From contig CP096135.1 of assembly GCA_023213195.1 (NCBI GenBank), forward strand, positions 1,134,616 through 1,198,615: 64,000 nt of DNA, written 5' to 3'. Positions within the stretch are counted from its first letter, which is position 1. Each line of letters opens with the position of its first letter. Shown here one piece after another: positions 29,873-39,526 of this stretch. The stretch is from Sphingobacteriales bacterium JAD_PAG50586_3 (GTDB lineage Bacteria; Bacteroidota; Bacteroidia; CAMBQF01). A model generated the notes under the pieces. That model was not told where the DNA came from. It did no database searches and was given only the letters and a program-made list of their open reading frames with translations. The position numbers and the translations under genes were made by a program.

Positions 29873-30499
29873 ATGGCACAAGACCAAAAGCTTATTGTGG
29901 TGCGCAACGCCACCGTTACCGATGTGGACGAACGTATAGCATCGTATGCTGAAATTACCAGCGGTGTAGACGGTAAGCCCTGCAAGGTAGAGCTTATGGA
30001 AGACACTGCCACGGGCGAGTTTTTAATCACCTTTCCTGATGATATACCCTACTACCATTTTACCCTGCTGCTAAGCGCGCTTAATATGCCGTGGATAAAC
30101 AACCCCGGCGCCAAAGCCGCTGGCTGGGCCATAGCGCGCGAGGGCGAAGGTGCCTACATGCACATTATTGCCAAAGACGAAAGTGATGTACTGGTAGCCG
30201 TTAATGATAAAAACGAAGGCATAATTATAGTGGGCGGAGAAACCAGCCCTATATCATCTGCCGAGAAAATGCCGGTGGAGTTTTTTGCCCCCAATGCCGA
30301 TAGTGGCCAACTTAAAGCCATAGCATCATACGGGCTTATTTTAGAAGATTTTGATGTTGAAGATGAAGACGACGATGATGAACTTGCCATTACCCCCGAA
30401 GCCCATGCCGAGGTAAAGAAAATGAGCATGGTAACGGTAGTTATTATCATTGCTGTAGTATCAGCAGGCCTAATAGCCTTGTTTTTGTTGGCAGAGTAG
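29873..30499 (+). CDS. Tail-anchored protein of unknown function
   Basis: A 208-aa protein with a soluble N-terminal domain (residues 1-165; LIVVRNATVTDVDERIASYAE and LLLSALNMPWINNPGAKAAGW are notable), an acidic linker rich in Asp/Glu (EDFDVEDEDDDDEL, about 160-173) and one C-terminal membrane helix (VTVVIIIAVVSAGLIALFLL). No signal peptide, so the bulk is cytoplasmic and held by the tail. It follows the lipoprotein gene by eight bases. The fold and role are not recognised. Confidence 0.72.
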   Translation: MAQDQKLIVVRNATVTDVDERIASYAEITSGVDGKPCKVELMEDTATGEFLITFPDDIPYYHFTLLLSALNMPWINNPGAKAAGWAIAREGEGAYMHIIAKDESDVLVAVNDKNEGIIIVGGETSPISSAEKMPVEFFAPNADSGQLKAIASYGLILEDFDVEDEDDDDELAITPEAHAEVKKMSMVTVVIIIAVVSAGLIALFLLAE

Positions 30500-30504
30500 T
30501 AAAG

Positions 30505-30670
30505 GGCCAGAGACCCGAATGTCAATAGAAATAAGTTTTGACAGACTATTATATGGCAAGCGTAACTTGGTCCGGAGGACCGAAATGTCAATAGAAATAT
30601 GTTTTGACAGAACATGATATGGCAAGTATAATTAGGTCCAGAGGACCGATATGTCAATAGATAAATTAGG
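30505..30670. repeat. Upstream REP array of 66-bp period
   Basis: The tail ATGTCAATAG occurs at 30519, 30585 and 30651, exactly 66 bases apart. Each is preceded by an inverted-repeat core such as GGTCCGGAGGACC, and units are joined by GTTTTGACAG...ATGGCAAG direct repeats. This is the REP field serving the adjacent Y1 transposase. Confidence 0.85.
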
Positions 30671-30712
30671 ATAACAAAGTTAAGCCCCATAGGGGCGATA
30701 CCATAATAGACC

Positions 30713-31168
30713 ATGCCCAATACCTATACCCTATTGTACGTTCATTATGTCTTTGCTGTGCAGTCCAGAGAAAATGTAATCTCTACTAATTGGGAAGAAG
30801 CGCTTTATAAATACGTAACAGGCATTGTAACTAATAAAGGACAAAAATTAATGACAATAAATGGTATGCCAAACCATGTCCATATTTTAATTAGCATGTC
30901 CGCATCTATTACTGTTGCTGATTTGGCTAGAGATATAAAGTCAAATTCGGCAAAGTATGTAAATGAAAACAATATGTTTTTGGGCAGGTTTAGCTGGCAG
31001 GAGGGGTACGGTGCATTTTCAGTTTCGCCTTCACAAGTAAGCAAAGTGGCAACATATATTGAGAATCAAAAAGAGCATCATAAAGCGATGACATTTAAGG
31101 ACGAGTATTTAGAGTTATTAAAACGTTCTGAGGTTGATTACAAGGAAGAATATTTATTTGAGTTTTAG
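30713..31168 (+). CDS. IS200-like / REP-associated tyrosine transposase (RAYT)
   Basis: A 151-aa single-domain Y1 HUH nuclease. Motifs: HYVFAVQSREN beta strand, HUH pair in PNHVHILI (about residues 61-68), ADLARDIKSNSAKYVNE, GRFSWQEGYGAFSVSPSQV and the catalytic Tyr in YIENQKEHH. Length and sequence match IS200/IS605-type transposases, but no tnpB is present and the gene lies inside REP palindromes on both sides, which fits RAYTs that mobilise or maintain REP sequences rather than a whole insertion sequence. Acts on single-stranded hairpin DNA. Confidence 0.9.
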   Translation: MPNTYTLLYVHYVFAVQSRENVISTNWEEALYKYVTGIVTNKGQKLMTINGMPNHVHILISMSASITVADLARDIKSNSAKYVNENNMFLGRFSWQEGYGAFSVSPSQVSKVATYIENQKEHHKAMTFKDEYLELLKRSEVDYKEEYLFEF

Positions 31169-31169
31169 T

Positions 31170-31444
31170 AATGTGCCACCCCTCCGGGGCTGTTGATTTT
31201 TGGAATGCTGTTTGCTATTGACATACCGCCCCTCCGGGGCTATCTTTACCGGCGTTATCGCTGGAATTTTTTAACAGCTAGTAGGCCGGCATGTCAATAG
31301 GAACAGAAGATAATATGCTAATTCCTATACCACCCCTATGGGGATTGTGTATGGGTATTATGGGTGTGTTTTTAAGGCCCGGAGGGCCGATATGTCAATA
31401 GAAAATAAATAGAAATAAATTAAACCCCGTAGGGGTGACACAAA
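31170..31444. repeat. Downstream REP field, mixed orientations
   Basis: Contains CCCCTCCGGGG palindromes near 31180 and 31232 and the tail ATGTCAATAG inverted at 31215-31224 and direct at 31291-31300 and 31392-31401, with ACCCCTATGGGG and CCCCGTAGGGG variants. Inverted and direct copies together make REPIN-like pairs. Confidence 0.82.
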
Positions 31445-32200
31445 ATGAAAATAGGAGTAACGATTTTATTTGTTTTAATATCAGTCGCATTCGGCTTTGC
31501 CCAAACCGCTTATGTAGCAGCCCCAAGTGGATTAAAGCTGCGTAAAACCGCGGCGGCAAATGGCGAGGTTGTTAAAACCCTGCCCTACGGTACTAAGTTG
31601 ATTTCTGTTGCCGATAAAAAACCTAAAGCAGCCCACAAAACCAAAGAGGCTGAAGGCTTGTATTTAAAAGGCTTTCGGCAAAAAGTTACTGTTGATAAAG
31701 ATACCGGCTATGTATTTGATGCCTTTTTAATGCCGGTTGAACCCATTGGTAAAAAGGAGGTTGAAACCTACTACGATGATACAACCCGCGGCTGTAAGCC
31801 TTTTGATATATACTTTCTAGAAAGCCGTTTCAAGGCCGTTGGTAAGCCGTACGACCTTAAAAGTTTTGCAAGTATAGATACCGCATACTGGGTAGTTACT
31901 GATAAAAACGACCCCTACTGCCAGCAGGGTTTCTCGCAGAAGTTTGCCAATAGTAATATTGTAGCATCCTATTCGCAGGGCGAGGGTGGTGCAAGTATGG
32001 ATGTAACACTAAAAGGCTACACCTTTAACCAGGTATATGCCATAGCCTTAAGCATGACTACCATGATGAATGAAGGTGTTAGTGTTTCTTACAATAGCGG
32101 TGTGGTAAGCATAGGCCCTAAAGACGATGGTGCAGGCTGCTATTCAACCATAGAGGTTAAAGGCAACACCATAATCTGGAACTTTGGGTGTGGGTGCTAA
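31445..32200 (+). CDS. Secreted SH3-like domain protein
   Basis: A 251-aa exported protein. Signal peptide ends GFAQ (residue 19). An SH3-like domain follows (YVAAPSGLKLRKTAAANGEVVKTLPYGTKL, about 20-100, typical of bacterial SH3_3 domains that bind peptidoglycan or metals) and then an uncharacterised alpha/beta domain with a Cys-rich end (FGCGC). Its ATG is just four bases after a REP-type palindrome. Function unknown. Confidence 0.85.
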   Translation: MKIGVTILFVLISVAFGFAQTAYVAAPSGLKLRKTAAANGEVVKTLPYGTKLISVADKKPKAAHKTKEAEGLYLKGFRQKVTVDKDTGYVFDAFLMPVEPIGKKEVETYYDDTTRGCKPFDIYFLESRFKAVGKPYDLKSFASIDTAYWVVTDKNDPYCQQGFSQKFANSNIVASYSQGEGGASMDVTLKGYTFNQVYAIALSMTTMMNEGVSVSYNSGVVSIGPKDDGAGCYSTIEVKGNTIIWNFGCGC

Positions 32201-32205
32201 ACAAA

Positions 32206-32240
32206 AATCCCCATCCATTTCTGAATAGGGATTCTGTTTA
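32206..32240 (+). terminator. Weak convergent hairpin
   Basis: AATCCCCAT and ATAGGGATT flank an imperfect loop between the SH3-like gene and sdhB. No long T tract, so termination is doubtful. Confidence 0.3.
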
Positions 32241-32276
32241 TCCTTTAATCTTTTAAATCATCATTAATCTGCGGTG

Positions 32277-33020
32277 CTACTTAGCCACCGTAGCGTAAAT
32301 ATATTCCCTGTTTAGGCGGGCAATGTTTTCTAATGATATTTCTTTGGGGCATTCAGCTTCACAAGCGCCAATGTTGGTGCAGCTACCAAAGCCTTCTTCG
32401 TCCATTTGGTTAATCATGGCAAGGGCGCGCTCTTTACGCTCTACCTGGCCTTGTGGCAATAACGATAAGTGGGCCACCTTAGCTGATACAAACAGCATAG
32501 CCGATGCGTTAGGACAAGCAGCAGCGCAAGCACCGCAACCTATACATGCCGCAGCATCCATAGCTTTGTCTGCATCTTCTTTTGGTACAGGCAAGTTGTT
32601 AGCATCTTGTGCCTTACCGGTACTTACCGATACAAAACCACCTTTGGCAATAATACGGTCAAAAGCACTGCGGGTAACGGCAAGGTCGCGTATTACGGGG
32701 AATGCCGCCGCACGGAATGGCTCTATGGTAATAGTCTCACCATCGGTAAAGTTGCGCATGTAAAGCTGGCACGTGGTGCTGGCTTTAACAGGGCCGTGGG
32801 CACGTCCGTTTATATACATGCTGCACATACCGCAAATGCCCTCGCGGCAGTCGTGGTCAAAAGCAACAGGCTCTTCGTTTTTACGTACCAGGTCTTCGTT
32901 AAGCACGTCCATCATTTCTAATAACGACATGTCTTCGCTAACGTTGTCAATTTTATAATCAACAAGTTTGCCCGGTGCGTTGGCATTTTTCTGCCTCCAA
33001 ATTTTTAGATTGAATTTCAT
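32277..33020 (-). CDS. sdhB: Succinate dehydrogenase/fumarate reductase iron-sulfur subunit
   Basis: A 247-aa subunit that passes electrons from FAD to quinone. The 2Fe-2S ligands lie in [19 protein letters not shown], the 4Fe-4S motif in [19 protein letters not shown] and the 3Fe-4S set in [15 protein letters not shown]. The longer N-terminus and spacing match the Bacteroidota-type (bacterial FrdB/SdhB class) enzyme. Third gene of sdhC-sdhA-sdhB, 12 bases after sdhA. Confidence 0.96.
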   Translation of the reverse strand: MKFNLKIWRQKNANAPGKLVDYKIDNVSEDMSLLEMMDVLNEDLVRKNEEPVAFDHDCREGICGMCSMYINGRAHGPVKASTTCQLYMRNFTDGETITIEPFRAAAFPVIRDLAVTRSAFDRIIAKGGFVSVSTGKAQDANNLPVPKEDADKAMDAAACIGCGACAAACPNASAMLFVSAKVAHLSLLPQGQVERKERALAMINQMDEEGFGSCTNIGACEAECPKEISLENIARLNREYIYATVAK

Positions 33021-33032
33021 AACCTAAAACCC

Positions 33033-34945
33033 TTATTTATAGCTGCGAACAGCCAGTTTAATATTCTCAAATTTCAATTCTTCCTTGTGCAGTACAGGGT
33101 CGCCCTCTAAGCCGGTAAACTCCCATGCCGCTACGTAAGCGTAGTTTTCATCGTCGCGTTTAGCTTCACCTTCGTCTTGGTATTCAACACGGAAATGGCC
33201 GCCGCAGCTCTCGTTACGGTTTAGTGCGTCAACAATCATTAGTTCGCCAAGCTCAAGAAAATCGGCTACACGGTTAGCTTTGTCTAAGTCAACATTAAAC
33301 TCGTGCATACCGCCGGTTACTTTAACGTCTTTCCAAAACTCTTCGCGCAGCTCGCGAACCATTTGGCGGGCTTTTGTTAAGCCCTCGGCTGTGCGGGCCA
33401 TGCCGCAGTAGTCCCAAATAATGCGTCCAAGTACTTTATGGAAATCATCTACTGTGCGGGTGCCTTGTATGCTCAACAGTTTAGTGTAACGCTCCTCCGC
33501 TTTTTTCTCAGCCTCCACAAAAGCAGGGTGGTCTGTAGGTATAGCTTTGGTAAAAATCTCATCAGCCAGGTAATTACCAATAGTATATGGCAACACAAAG
33601 TAACCATCGGCAAGGCCCTGCATAAGTGCTGATGCACCTAAGCGGTTAGCGCCGTGGTCAGAGAAGTTACACTCGCCCGTAGCGTATAAGCCCGGTACGC
33701 TGGTCATTAAATTATAATCAACCCAAAGGCCACCCATAGTGTAGTGTACCGCGGGGTAAATACGCATTGGCACCTCATAAGGGTTTTCATTGGTAATGTG
33801 TTTGTACATATCAAACAAGTTGCCGTAGCGGGCCTCTACCACATCTTTGCCCAAACGGTTAATAGCATCGGCAAAATCTAAGTATACAGCAAGGCCTGAT
33901 GCGCCAACGCCACGTCCTTCATCACACACTTCTTTAGCAGCACGGCTGGCAATATCGCGCGGGGCAAGGTTACCGAATGATGGGTATTTACGCTCTAAGT
34001 AATAGTCGCGTTCCTCATCAGGTATATCTTGCGGGCGGCGGTTATCGCCTTTTGCTTTTGGCACCCACACACGCCCATCGTTACGCAAACTTTCAGACAT
34101 CAGCGTAAGCTTAGACTGGTAATCGCCGGTAACAGGTATGCACGTTGGGTGAATTTGTGTATAGCAGGGGTTTGCAAAGTAAGCCCCATTGCGGTGGGCT
34201 TTCCAGGCGGCTGTTACATTGCAGCCCATTGCGTTGGTAGAAAGGAAGAATACGTTGCCGTATCCGCCTGTTGCCAATACTACGGCATGGCCAAAAAGCG
34301 CTCTAGTTTACCGGTAACAAGGTTACGGCAAATAACACCACGGGCTTTACCATCAATAGTAACAACCTCTACCATTTCGTGGCGGGCATACATCTCTACA
34401 TTGCCTAAACCTATTTGGCGTTCTAAGGCTTGGTAAGCGCCAATAAGTAATTGTTGCCCTGTTTGGCCGCGGGCGTAGAACGTGCGCGACACCTGCGCGC
34501 CGCCAAATGAACGGTTATCTAACAGGCCACCATATTCACGTGCAAAAGGTACACCTTGTGCAACGCACTGGTCAATAATATCTACCGATACCTCGGCTAA
34601 GCGGTGTACGTTGGCCTCGCGGGCGCGGAAGTCGCCACCTTTAATGGTATCGTAAAACAAACGGTGAACGCTGTCACCATCGTTTTTATAGTTTTTAGCA
34701 GAGTTAATACCGCCTTGTGCAGCAATACTGTGGGCGCGGCGTGGGCTATCTTGAAAGCAGAAAGCCTTTACCTTATAGCCAAGTTCGGCAAGAGATGCCG
34801 CTGCCGATGCACCTGCTAAGCCTGTACCAACAACCAATACATCAAGCTTGCGCTTATTGGCAGGGTTTACCAGCTTTACAGACGATTTGTACTTGGTCCA
34901 CTTATCGGCCAAAGGGCCTTCGGGTATTTTAGAATCTAAAGCCAT
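33033..34945 (-). CDS. sdhA: Succinate dehydrogenase/fumarate reductase flavoprotein (frameshifted)
   Basis: A flavoprotein of about 637 aa oxidising succinate in the TCA cycle. N-terminal FAD fold [22 protein letters not shown], substrate and FAD motifs [23 protein letters not shown], then the break at A5 34293-34297. Adding one base joins [18 protein letters not shown]. Downstream: [61 protein letters not shown] and [18 protein letters not shown]. The frame shift cannot be a true loss in an aerobic heterotroph keeping all other subunits intact, so error is assumed. Confidence 0.95.
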
Positions 34946-34951
34946 GGTTGG

Positions 34952-35665
34952 TTATAGAGTGATGTTCAAATACATTAATACAGGAATAATAGCAAACAGG
35001 GCGCAAATGCCGTATGCAAACACAGTGCCTATTGTTCTAAGCGTTGGTGCAAATTCTTTGTTGTTTAAGCCCAGGGTTTGAAAGGCGCTTTGCACGCCGT
35101 GGCTTAAATGGAAAGCCAAGGCAAACATAGATGCCACGTAAAATATAACTATCCACAATTGCTCAAAGCCTATATCTACTACCGTTGCATAGTCTTTAAT
35201 GCGCGAAAACTCGCCCGTAACACCGTCGTGGTATTCAGCAAACGGTATATCACCATAATGGAAAACAAACCAAAACTTAGAAAGGTGAACTGCTATAAAC
35301 ACAAAGATGATTGTGCCTAGCAATGCCATGTTGCGGCTTGCCCAGCGGCTGTTGGCGCCCGGCTTGTTTACCGCATAGAGGGTAGGGCGGGCCGCCCTGT
35401 TTTTAAACGCTAAAAATATGCCCCAAAAGGCGTGGCCAAGAATAAACGCGAAGTTTATTTTTGAGACAAATTGAATTAACGGGTTGTGGCCCATAAATTC
35501 TGCATAGTGGTTAAAGGCTTCGCCCCCGTCGTTTTTTAGCAACTGTAGGTTACCCATTAAATGGATAATAAGAAACAGCGATAAAAACACACCCGTAAGG
35601 GCTACCACAATTTTTTTGCCTATTGATGACGTAAGACGTTTACTTAAAGAAATATCGGCTTGCAT
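34952..35665 (-). CDS. sdhC: Succinate dehydrogenase cytochrome b subunit
   Basis: A 237-aa membrane anchor with five helices of the single-subunit (type B) cytochrome b class. Helix I begins GKKIVVALTGVFLSLFLIIHLMGNL; further conserved His in LGHAFWGIFLA, VHLSKFWF, AFHLSHGVQSAFQ are candidate haem ligands. Start chosen at MQADISLSK (35665), which has a TAttTTTG -7 box 28 bases upstream; the upstream in-frame start at 35704 would lie before that box. First gene of the operon. Confidence 0.93.
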   Translation of the reverse strand: MQADISLSKRLTSSIGKKIVVALTGVFLSLFLIIHLMGNLQLLKNDGGEAFNHYAEFMGHNPLIQFVSKINFAFILGHAFWGIFLAFKNRAARPTLYAVNKPGANSRWASRNMALLGTIIFVFIAVHLSKFWFVFHYGDIPFAEYHDGVTGEFSRIKDYATVVDIGFEQLWIVIFYVASMFALAFHLSHGVQSAFQTLGLNNKEFAPTLRTIGTVFAYGICALFAIIPVLMYLNITL

Positions 35666-35692
35666 TGCGTAGTGAACTTTTTTGTTGCGGCG

Positions 35693-35700
35693 CAAAAATA
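35693..35700 (-). promoter_or_regulatory. -7 box of the sdhCAB operon
   Basis: Reads TATTTTTG on the minus strand, with a GTTG at 35720-35723 on the same strand about 20 bases upstream. It supports the downstream sdhC start. Confidence 0.58.
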
Positions 35701-35943
35701 ACATTCAATACCATAGCAGCCAACTTTTTCGCCACCTTTATTGGCTGCTGTTGTATAGACAAATAACTACTTATTTTGTTGATGCTCTAAGCTAAACTCT
35801 TACTTAAAACAAATCTAAATTATAGGGCCGTGTAATTATTTGCCGCCAAACACTACTTATCTCCCTGCAAAGCAATCAAATATTTATTTGTGGCCACATA
35901 CAATATTCTTGCTTTAAAAACGGTTTTACTTACAAAACAATGG

Positions 35944-35951
35944 TAATTTTG
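35944..35951 (+). promoter_or_regulatory. -7 box of the TolC-like operon
   Basis: TAATTTTG, a match to TAnnTTTG, 16 bases ahead of the ATG at 35967. It overlaps the alternative upstream start at 35940 and so favours 35967. Confidence 0.55.
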
Positions 35952-35966
35952 CACACATTTTTAACA

Positions 35967-37395
35967 ATGGCAAAGAGCAAATCAATAAGCGTAGTACTAT
36001 TTGCAATGCTGTTTCTAAACCTAAGCGCCAACGCGCAAAACGTTTGGGACCTTAAGCGTTGCATAGATTACGCCATTAGCAAAAACATAACAATACAGCA
36101 AAACGACCTTCAGGTAGATGTGGCCCATGCCAACATTAACCAAAGCTGGGCTACGCTGGCACCCACGGTAAATGGCTCTGCAAACTACAGGCATGGAACA
36201 TTGGTAGGCGTATTGACCCCTTTACCAATACCTTTGCCAACAGCTCTGTACGCTCAAACAACTTTAACGTAAGCGCTAACTTAAACCTGTTCTCTGGCTT
36301 AACAAGTGTTAATACAATAAAGCAAAACCAAACATTGCTGGCTGCCGCAAAGTTTGATAACGAGAAGCTGCGCAACGATGTATCGGTAAACGTGGCGCTG
36401 GCTTTTTTACAGGTAGTGTTTGCCGAAGAGCAGTTGAAGAACGTTGAAAACACCTTAGACCTTACCACCCAGCAGGTAAAACGTAACCAGATTTTGTTTG
36501 ATGCAGGTACTATTGCGCAGGGCGTGTTGCTCGATTTGCAAGCCCAGCAGGCGAATGATGAGGTAAATGTTATATCTGCCCAAAACACGTTTGACATTGC
36601 CAAATTGAATTTGGTGCAGTTGCTTAACCTGCCCGAAGACGAGAGCAAAGACCTTAAAGTAAGCGTGCCCGCTGCCGATACTTTGCCTACAGCCCTTGCA
36701 TCAGACATTGCGCCGGCATCTATTTTCGGCGAGGCTATTAAATTCCGCCCCGAGATGCGCGCCGCCGACATACGTATAAAAAGCAACCATTTGGGCGTTG
36801 CTATAGCACGCGGTAATTACTACCCACAGCTATCGGCCTTTGGCGCGTATGGTACAGGGTACTCTCAATTGCAACAAACTATTACCGGCTACCAAACACA
36901 AATAATACCTATTGGGGTTACCCAAGGCGGAGAGGTAGTATATACCCAAACAGAGGTGCCTTCTACGGCATTAACCCCTTTGGTACACAGCTTAACAACA
37001 ACGTTAACAAAACATTTGGCTTTTCTTTAAACGTGCCTATTTTTAATGGTTTACAGGTGCGCACCGCTGTATCTAAAGCAAAAATAAATTACGAAATTTC
37101 TAAGCTTAGCTACGACCAAACCGCGCTAAACCTGCGTAAAGACATTGAGCAGGCTTTTTACGATGCCCGTGCGGCATATAAAAAATTTATGGCCTCTAAA
37201 AAATCGGAAGAAGCGGCAACGCTGGCTTTTAAATTTTCTACTGATAGGTTTAATGCCGGTATGCTAAACGCAGTTGATTTTGCGGCAACAAAAAACACGC
37301 TTACCCTAGCACAAAGCAACCTGTTGCAGGCCAAATACGATTATATTTTTAAATCGAAATTATTAGATTTTTACCGCGGCAAACCGCTTTATTAA
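35967..37395 (+). CDS. TolC-family outer-membrane efflux channel (two frameshifts)
   Basis: About 477 aa, signal peptide ending SANAQ, then two OEP repeats: WDLKRCIDYAISKNITIQQN and ENTLDLTTQQVKRNQILFDAGT in repeat 1; RKDIEQAFYDARAAYKKF and FSTDRFNAGMLNAVDF in repeat 2. This is the trimeric channel used with membrane-fusion proteins. GG at 36195-36196 and TT at 36961-36962 each lack one base; repair gives HGNIGRRIDPFTN and PFYGINPFGTQLNNNVNKTFGF. The membrane-fusion gene follows after 13 bases. Confidence 0.92.
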
Positions 37396-37408
37396 TACAA
37401 CAGAAAAA

Positions 37409-38773
37409 ATGAACATTACACACTCGCTAAAAGTAATTGCCTTGGTGGCTTTAGTGCCCGCGCTTGTTTTAACATCGTGCGGCGGTAAAGAAGAAAAAAG
37501 CAAATATTTACTGAGAAAGCCCAAAAGCGCACTATTGTAGAGGTAGTGTCGGCCAACGGAAAAGTGCAGCCGGTAAACGAGGTTAAGATAAGCCCCGACG
37601 TATCTGGCGAAATTATAGAGATGAACGTAGTAGAAGGGCAAGAGGTTAAAAAAGGCCAAGGTGCTTTGCAAAATCAACCCCGATATTTACATATCTAACG
37701 TAAACCGTTTGCAGGCTGGGCTAGATGGACAACGCTCTAACCTGGCAACATCAAAATCAAACCTAACCCGCGTTAAGGCAACCTTTAAAAATATAGAGGC
37801 CAGCTACAAGCGTAATGAGAGCCTATTTAAAAGCAAAGCCATTTCGCAGTCAGAGTGGGATGCTATCCAGTCTCAATACGATGGTGCCAAGGCCGATGTT
37901 GACGCTGCCGAAGATAATGTATCGGGTGCAGAGTTTGCCATTAAAAGCGCCGAAGCATCTCTTAAAGAAGCAAGGGATAACTTAGGCCGTACCACCATTT
38001 TTGCCCCGGTAGATGGTACTGTATCTAAACTAAACAACAAGCGTGGCGAACGTGTTGTTGGTACCGCGCAAATGGCGGGTACTGAGATTATGCGCATTGC
38101 CGACTTAACAGAAATGGAAGTACAGGTTGATGTGAATGAGAATGATATTGTACGAGTACACTTAGGCGATACTACCGAAATTTCTATTGATGCCTATGGC
38201 GAGCGTAAGTTTAAAGGTGTGGTAACCGATATTGCCAACTCTGCCAACAACAGCACCACCCTTACTGCCGACCAGGTAACAAACTTCCCCGTAAAGGTGC
38301 GTATACTGCGTACATCGTACGAAGATTTATTGAAAAACCTGAAAACAAACGAGTCGCCATTCCGCCCGGGCATGACGGCAAGTGTTGACATTAAAACCAA
38401 GATTGTAACCAACGTAATATCTGTACCTATACAAGCGGTAACCACCGCCAGCGGCATGGACGATGCACCACAGGATAATCCGGAAGATGGTCCGCCACAA
38501 GATGAAAAACCGGCGGAAGAAACCAACAAAAAAGAGGTTAAGGCTGAAATAGAAGAGGTGGTTTACATTTTTGATAATGGCAAGGCCAAAAAAGTAGCCG
38601 TTAAAACCGGAGTGCAGGATAATACCTTTATAGAAATTTTAAGCGGTGTTAAAGACGGCGACGAGATTATCGCAGGCCCTTACAGGGTGGTATCGAAACA
38701 GCTTAAAGATGGTGCCGAGGTAGAGAAAAAGCCTAAAGACGACTTTACCAAAAACACCGGCGACCAAAAATAA
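37409..38773 (+). CDS. Membrane-fusion protein of efflux system, lipoprotein (two frameshifts)
   Basis: About 455 aa, HlyD/MacA type. Leader ends ALVLTSCGG (lipobox Cys24). After a frame break at A6 37494-37499 comes a lipoyl half (VVSANGKVQPVNEVKISPDVSGEI), then a break at GG 37660-37661, where removing one base gives KGQVLCKINPD. A coiled coil (about 37700-37970), second lipoyl half (ATIFAPVDGTVSKLNNKRGERVVGT), beta-barrel and Pro/Glu-rich linker follow, and a C-terminal PYRVVSKQLKDG. The matching permease/ATPase is not adjacent; an orphan MacB/LolD-type ATPase lies at 54504. Confidence 0.92.
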
Positions 38774-38774
38774 T

Positions 38775-39458
38775 ATGCTGCTTCATTTAGAAACAGCCGG
38801 GGCCGTTTGCTCGGCAGCGCTTAGCCTGGGCGGCAACCTTGTTGCTTACCGCGAGAGTGCCGAACCGCGCGCCCATGCGGCCCTGCTTACCGTTTTTATA
38901 GACGAGCTGCTTACCCAAGCAGGCATTGATGCCATGGGTATTGATGCGGTGTCGCTTAGTGCGGGTCCGGGTTCTTATACAGGCTTGCGCATAGCATCGT
39001 CAGTAGCCAAAGGGTTTTGCTACGCGGCGGGTAAACCGCTTATAGCCCTAAACACACTGCAACTAATGGCATCGGGCTTTATGCAGGATAATGAAATTGC
39101 AGGGAACTATTTAATTTGCCCTATGATTGATGCTCGCAGAGACGAGGTTTTTTCTGCCGTATACAATACCGACCTGTCTATAGTAAAAGCCCCCGCTCCT
39201 GAGCTATTAACGGGCGAATCGTATGCCGAAATGCTGGCAAAGCAAACCGTTTATTTTATTGGCGATGGGGCAGCAAAGTTTAGCGTTATGCTAGGTACTA
39301 AGCCCAACGCAAATTTTAATCCCGGCTTTTATCTTAAAGCAAAACACCAGGCGGCATTAGCCACTCAAAAATTTGAAAACCAGCAATTTGAAGATGTGGC
39401 CTACTTTGAACCCGATTACCTGAAAGAGTTCTATACTACAGCCGTAGTAAAAAAGTAG
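38775..39458 (+). CDS. tsaB: tRNA threonylcarbamoyladenosine synthesis protein TsaB
   Basis: TsaB is the partner that holds TsaD in the t6A complex for ANN-decoding tRNAs. The 227-aa product has the actin-like start LLHLETAGAVCSAALSLGG and the signature VSLSAGPGSYTGLRIASSVAKGF, then NTLQLMASG and MIDARRDEVFSAVY. It begins one base after the membrane-fusion stop, so it is likely in the same transcript. Confidence 0.93.
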   Translation: MLLHLETAGAVCSAALSLGGNLVAYRESAEPRAHAALLTVFIDELLTQAGIDAMGIDAVSLSAGPGSYTGLRIASSVAKGFCYAAGKPLIALNTLQLMASGFMQDNEIAGNYLICPMIDARRDEVFSAVYNTDLSIVKAPAPELLTGESYAEMLAKQTVYFIGDGAAKFSVMLGTKPNANFNPGFYLKAKHQAALATQKFENQQFEDVAYFEPDYLKEFYTTAVVKK

Positions 39459-39501
39459 CGTTATATTTTGTTATTACTGCAAATTACGGGCTATATGGCC
39501 T

Positions 39502-39509
39502 TATATTTG
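39502..39509 (+). promoter_or_regulatory. -7 box of the antiporter gene
   Basis: TATATTTG matches TAnnTTTG and sits 17 bases ahead of the ATG at 39527. No well-spaced TTTG -33 element is seen. Confidence 0.45.
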
Positions 39510-39526
39510 ATGTTGCCGACTACAAA

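Noticed and set aside
30505-30670. CRISPR array at the 66-bp period region
   Set aside because: Only three units, the spacer parts are themselves repeated, and a RAYT gene explains them.
30154-30720. Minus-strand frame over the REP field
   Set aside because: Antisense to the tail-anchored gene and built from translated REP repeats.
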